In this document: positions 5,562 through 7,359 of the stretch, piece after piece
Numbering within the stretch: the first letter of the stretch is position 1
Layout: each line of letters begins with the position of its first letter
Made by a program: the position numbers and the translations under genes
The notes under the pieces: generated by a model
Databases searched by the model: none
Told to the model about the DNA's origin: nothing
Seen by the model: only the letters and a program-made list of their open reading frames with translations
Source of the DNA: CAHJXF01 sp038240015
GTDB lineage: Bacteria; Pseudomonadota; Gammaproteobacteria; Burkholderiales; Burkholderiaceae_D
Direction of reading: 5' to 3'
Assembly (NCBI GenBank): GCA_038240015.1
Contig: JBBSEF010000118.1
Location: 1-7,359 of the forward strand
Length of the DNA: 7,359 nucleotides

Positions 5562-6518
5562 ATGAACACGCCATCGCTTCGATTCAAGTTCGCCGCGGTC
5601 AGTCTTTCCTTCCTGCTCTGCCCACTCGCAAGCGCGCTCGACGCAGCGCGCTTCAAGGACGCGAACGGAGACCTGGTCGCCGATGCGCCGACCGACCCGA
5701 AGAACTTCGTCGATCCGTCCACGCTGATCTTCGCGTACACGCCGGTCGAGGATCCGGCCGTCTATGCGAAGGTGTGGGACGGTTTCATCAAACATATGGA
5801 AACGGTCACCGGCAAGAAGGTGCAGTTCTTTCCGGTGCAATCGAACGCCGCGCAGATCGAAGCGATGCGCGCAGGACGCCTGCATGTCGCGGGCTTCAAC
5901 ACCGGCGCTACGCCGCTGGCCGTGAACTGCGCGGGCTTCGTTCCGTTCGCGATCATGGCCGGCAACGAAGGGCAGTTCGGCTATGAGATGGAGATCATCA
6001 CGTATCCGGGCAGCGGCATCACGAAGATCGCGGACCTGAAAGGACGCAAGCTCGCGTTCACGGCCGAGACGTCGAACTCGGGCTTCAAGGCGCCCTCCGC
6101 GCTCTTGCGTAGCGAATACAAGCTCGAGGCCGGCAAGGACTACAACGCGGTGTTCTCCGGCAAGCACGACAACTCGATTCTCGGCGTCGCGAACAAGGAT
6201 TACGACGCGGCCGCGATCGCCAACGAAGTGATGCACAGGATGGTCGATCGCGGCGTCGTGAAGAAAGAGCAGATCGTCTCGATCTACAAGTCGCAGACTT
6301 TCCCGACGACAGGTTATGGCTATGCATACAACCTGAAGCCCGAGCTTGCAAAGAAAGTGCAGGAGGCTTTCTTCACGTTTCCCTGGGCCGGCTCGGAGCT
6401 CTCGAAGGAATTCGGAAAACAAGGCGTGACGAAATTCGCGCCGATCACGTATCAGCAGCAATGGGACGTGGTGCGCAAGGTGGACACGGCGATGAGTGTG
6501 TCGTACGAATGCAAATGA
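5562..6518 (+). CDS. phnD: Phosphate/phosphite/phosphonate ABC transporter substrate-binding protein (PhnD-like)
   Basis: The product is 318 residues, the normal PhnD/PtxB length. Residues 1-25 are a Sec signal peptide ending in ASA before Leu26; Cys20 is not in a lipobox, so it is a free periplasmic protein. The mature domain shows the type II binding-protein pattern: STLIFAYTPVEDPAVYAKVW near 53-72, the FNTGATP loop at 112-118, ITKIADLKGRKLAF at 153-166, and TSNSGFKAPSALL at 170-182, the Ser/Thr-rich loop that in PhnD relatives holds the oxyanion of the ligand. The ligand could be phosphonate, phosphite or another small anion and cannot be fixed from sequence. ATG 5562 has GGGGAG at 5552-5557. 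It is first in an operon with the phnC-like ATPase 54 bases downstream; in many phn operons the ATPase comes first, so the order is less usual. Confidence 0.9.
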   Translation: MNTPSLRFKFAAVSLSFLLCPLASALDAARFKDANGDLVADAPTDPKNFVDPSTLIFAYTPVEDPAVYAKVWDGFIKHMETVTGKKVQFFPVQSNAAQIEAMRAGRLHVAGFNTGATPLAVNCAGFVPFAIMAGNEGQFGYEMEIITYPGSGITKIADLKGRKLAFTAETSNSGFKAPSALLRSEYKLEAGKDYNAVFSGKHDNSILGVANKDYDAAAIANEVMHRMVDRGVVKKEQIVSIYKSQTFPTTGYGYAYNLKPELAKKVQEAFFTFPWAGSELSKEFGKQGVTKFAPITYQQQWDVVRKVDTAMSVSYECK

Positions 6519-6559
6519 GCGCGACGGCCATGGGCATGCGCGCGACGCGCATCAAGTAA
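6515..6559 (+). other. Possible 14-codon mini-ORF between phnD and phnC
   Basis: ATG 6515-6517 overlaps the phnD stop as ATGA and opens a frame of 14 codons (MSATAMGMRATRIK) to TAA 6557-6559, 13 bases before the phnC start. It could pass terminating phnD ribosomes along to phnC, which lacks a good ribosome site. It may equally be chance, since short ORFs are common in GC-rich spacers. Confidence 0.25.
6536..6552 (+). promoter_or_regulatory. Intercistronic hairpin between phnD and phnC
   Basis: ATGCGCG (6536-6542) and CGCGCAT (6546-6552) form a perfect 7-bp stem with a 3-base loop, 18 bases after the phnD stop. No T run follows, so it is not a terminator. Hairpins at this position often protect upstream mRNA from 3' exonucleases and raise binding-protein levels above the membrane parts. 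Confidence 0.45.
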
Positions 6560-6572
6560 CCAACCGGTCACC

Positions 6573-7359
6573 ATGCTGCGTCTCGTCGAGCTGACCAAGC
6601 GCTACGGGACCGACGCCGTGGCGCTCGACGCCGTCAGCATCGACGTGCCGTCGGGCCAAGTGGTCGCACTGATCGGCCCTTCGGGTGCGGGCAAGTCCAC
6701 ACTGATTCGTTGCATCAATCGTCTGGTCGAGCCGTCTTCGGGGCAGGTGCTTCTGAACGACGTTGACTTGACCGCGCTCGGCCGTCGCGAGTTGCGGCTT
6801 GCGCGACGTCGCATCGGGATGATCTTTCAGGAGTTCGCGCTCGTCGAGCGGTTGACAGTGATGGAGAACGCGCTCTCCGGCCGGCTCGGGTATGTCGGCT
6901 TCTGGAAGAGTTTTCTCCGGCGCTTTCCATCGACCGATATCGCTCGCGCGTTCGAGTTGCTCGAGCGCGTGGGGCTCACCGACTTCGTCGACAAGCGCGC
7001 CGACGCGCTCTCCGGCGGGCAGCGTCAGCGCGTGGGCATCGCACGCGCCTTGATGCAGGCGCCCGAGCTGTTGCTCGTCGACGAACCGACCGCGAGCCTC
7101 GACCCCAAGACCTCGCGCCAGATCATGCGGCTGTTGTCCGAGCTGTGCGCCGAGCGCGGGCTCGCGGCCGTGATCAACATTCACGACGTGCGGCTTGCGC
7201 AGCGTTTCGTGCAGCGCGTGATCGGCCTTAAGGCCGGTCGCGTCGTATACGACGGCGCGCCCGATGGGTTGACGCCCGATGCGCTGACTTCGATCTATGG
7301 CGAAGAGGATTGGAACGAAACGAAGACCGAAGCGGAGATGGACGCGGACATCGAAGCAC
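6573..7359 (+). CDS. phnC: Phosphonate-type ABC transporter ATP-binding protein (PhnC-like), 3' end outside window
   Basis: At least 262 residues are present and the frame is open to the last base. All ATPase motifs are intact: Walker A GPSGAGKST at 35-43, Q-loop Gln86 in MIFQEFAL, signature LSGGQ at 146-150, Walker B LLLVDEP at 166-172 with Glu171, and the H-loop His204 in INIHDV. The start MLRLVELTKRYG, the INRLVEPSSG segment and the insert between the Q-loop and signature (SGRLGYVGFWKSFLRRF) are typical of PhnC. The protein would drive uptake of the ligand bound by the upstream PhnD-like protein, on the cytoplasmic face with a permease not in the window. Known PhnC proteins are about 260-290 residues, so little is missing. 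The acidic tail (ETKTEAEMDADIEA) extends beyond the usual domain. ATG 6573 has no clear ribosome site, so coupling to phnD is likely. Confidence 0.92.
   Translation, partial: MLRLVELTKRYGTDAVALDAVSIDVPSGQVVALIGPSGAGKSTLIRCINRLVEPSSGQVLLNDVDLTALGRRELRLARRRIGMIFQEFALVERLTVMENALSGRLGYVGFWKSFLRRFPSTDIARAFELLERVGLTDFVDKRADALSGGQRQRVGIARALMQAPELLLVDEPTASLDPKTSRQIMRLLSELCAERGLAAVINIHDVRLAQRFVQRVIGLKAGRVVYDGAPDGLTPDALTSIYGEEDWNETKTEAEMDADIEA

Noticed and set aside
5562..5640. PhnD-like protein as a lipoprotein through Cys20
   Set aside because: The residue before Cys20 is Leu, not Gly/Ala/Ser, so there is no lipobox; ASA at 23-25 gives a normal signal peptidase I site.
5535..6461. 308-codon frame antisense to phnD
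   Set aside because: It is an Arg-rich mirror of a conserved gene with a signal peptide and family motifs on the + strand.

Overview
The window is GC-rich, with strongly G/C-biased third codon positions and densely packed short operons. The gene families seen (a DUF2277 protein, a Cys-rich CWC protein, a GFA-family remnant, a PhnD/PhnC transporter and a three-subunit molybdenum hydroxylase) suggest a beta-proteobacterium of the Burkholderia / Paraburkholderia / Caballeronia group. That assignment rests on recognition of the families, not on a search.

Region 1 (1-2598, + strand) is the end of a molybdenum hydroxylase operon of the xanthine dehydrogenase / PaoABC type. It holds the C-terminus of the FAD-binding subunit, overlapping by ATGA the large molybdopterin-binding subunit. 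The large subunit is broken by a one-base deletion near 1675. The conserved catalytic Glu lies after the break, so the enzyme is probably inactive if the lesion is real. By chance or otherwise, the stop of the first piece overlaps an in-frame ATG of the second piece.

Region 2 (2599-3236) contains a strong UUCG-loop hairpin terminator, a small exported Lys-rich protein on the - strand, and the operator/promoter region of the next operon.

Region 3 (3237-4133) is a vapBC toxin-antitoxin pair on the + strand, convergent with a DUF2277 gene on the - strand. The operator upstream of vapB is made of three copies of ATCAATC with an extended -10 element inside it.

Region 4 (4134-5499, + strand) has a bicupin gene transcribed divergently from DUF2277, then a small Cys-rich CWC protein, then the remains of a GFA (CENP-V-like) gene that has lost its middle and two of its Cys ligands.

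Region 5 (5500-7359, + strand) starts a phosphonate/phosphite-type ABC importer operon. The periplasmic binding protein (phnD-like) comes first, then an intercistronic hairpin with a 14-codon mini-ORF, then the ATPase (phnC-like), which runs off the window. The permease is presumably further downstream.

I see no wholly new system. The most notable features are the two broken genes, the vapBC operator architecture and the phnD-phnC junction. No tRNA, rRNA, CRISPR array, insertion sequence or attachment site was seen.
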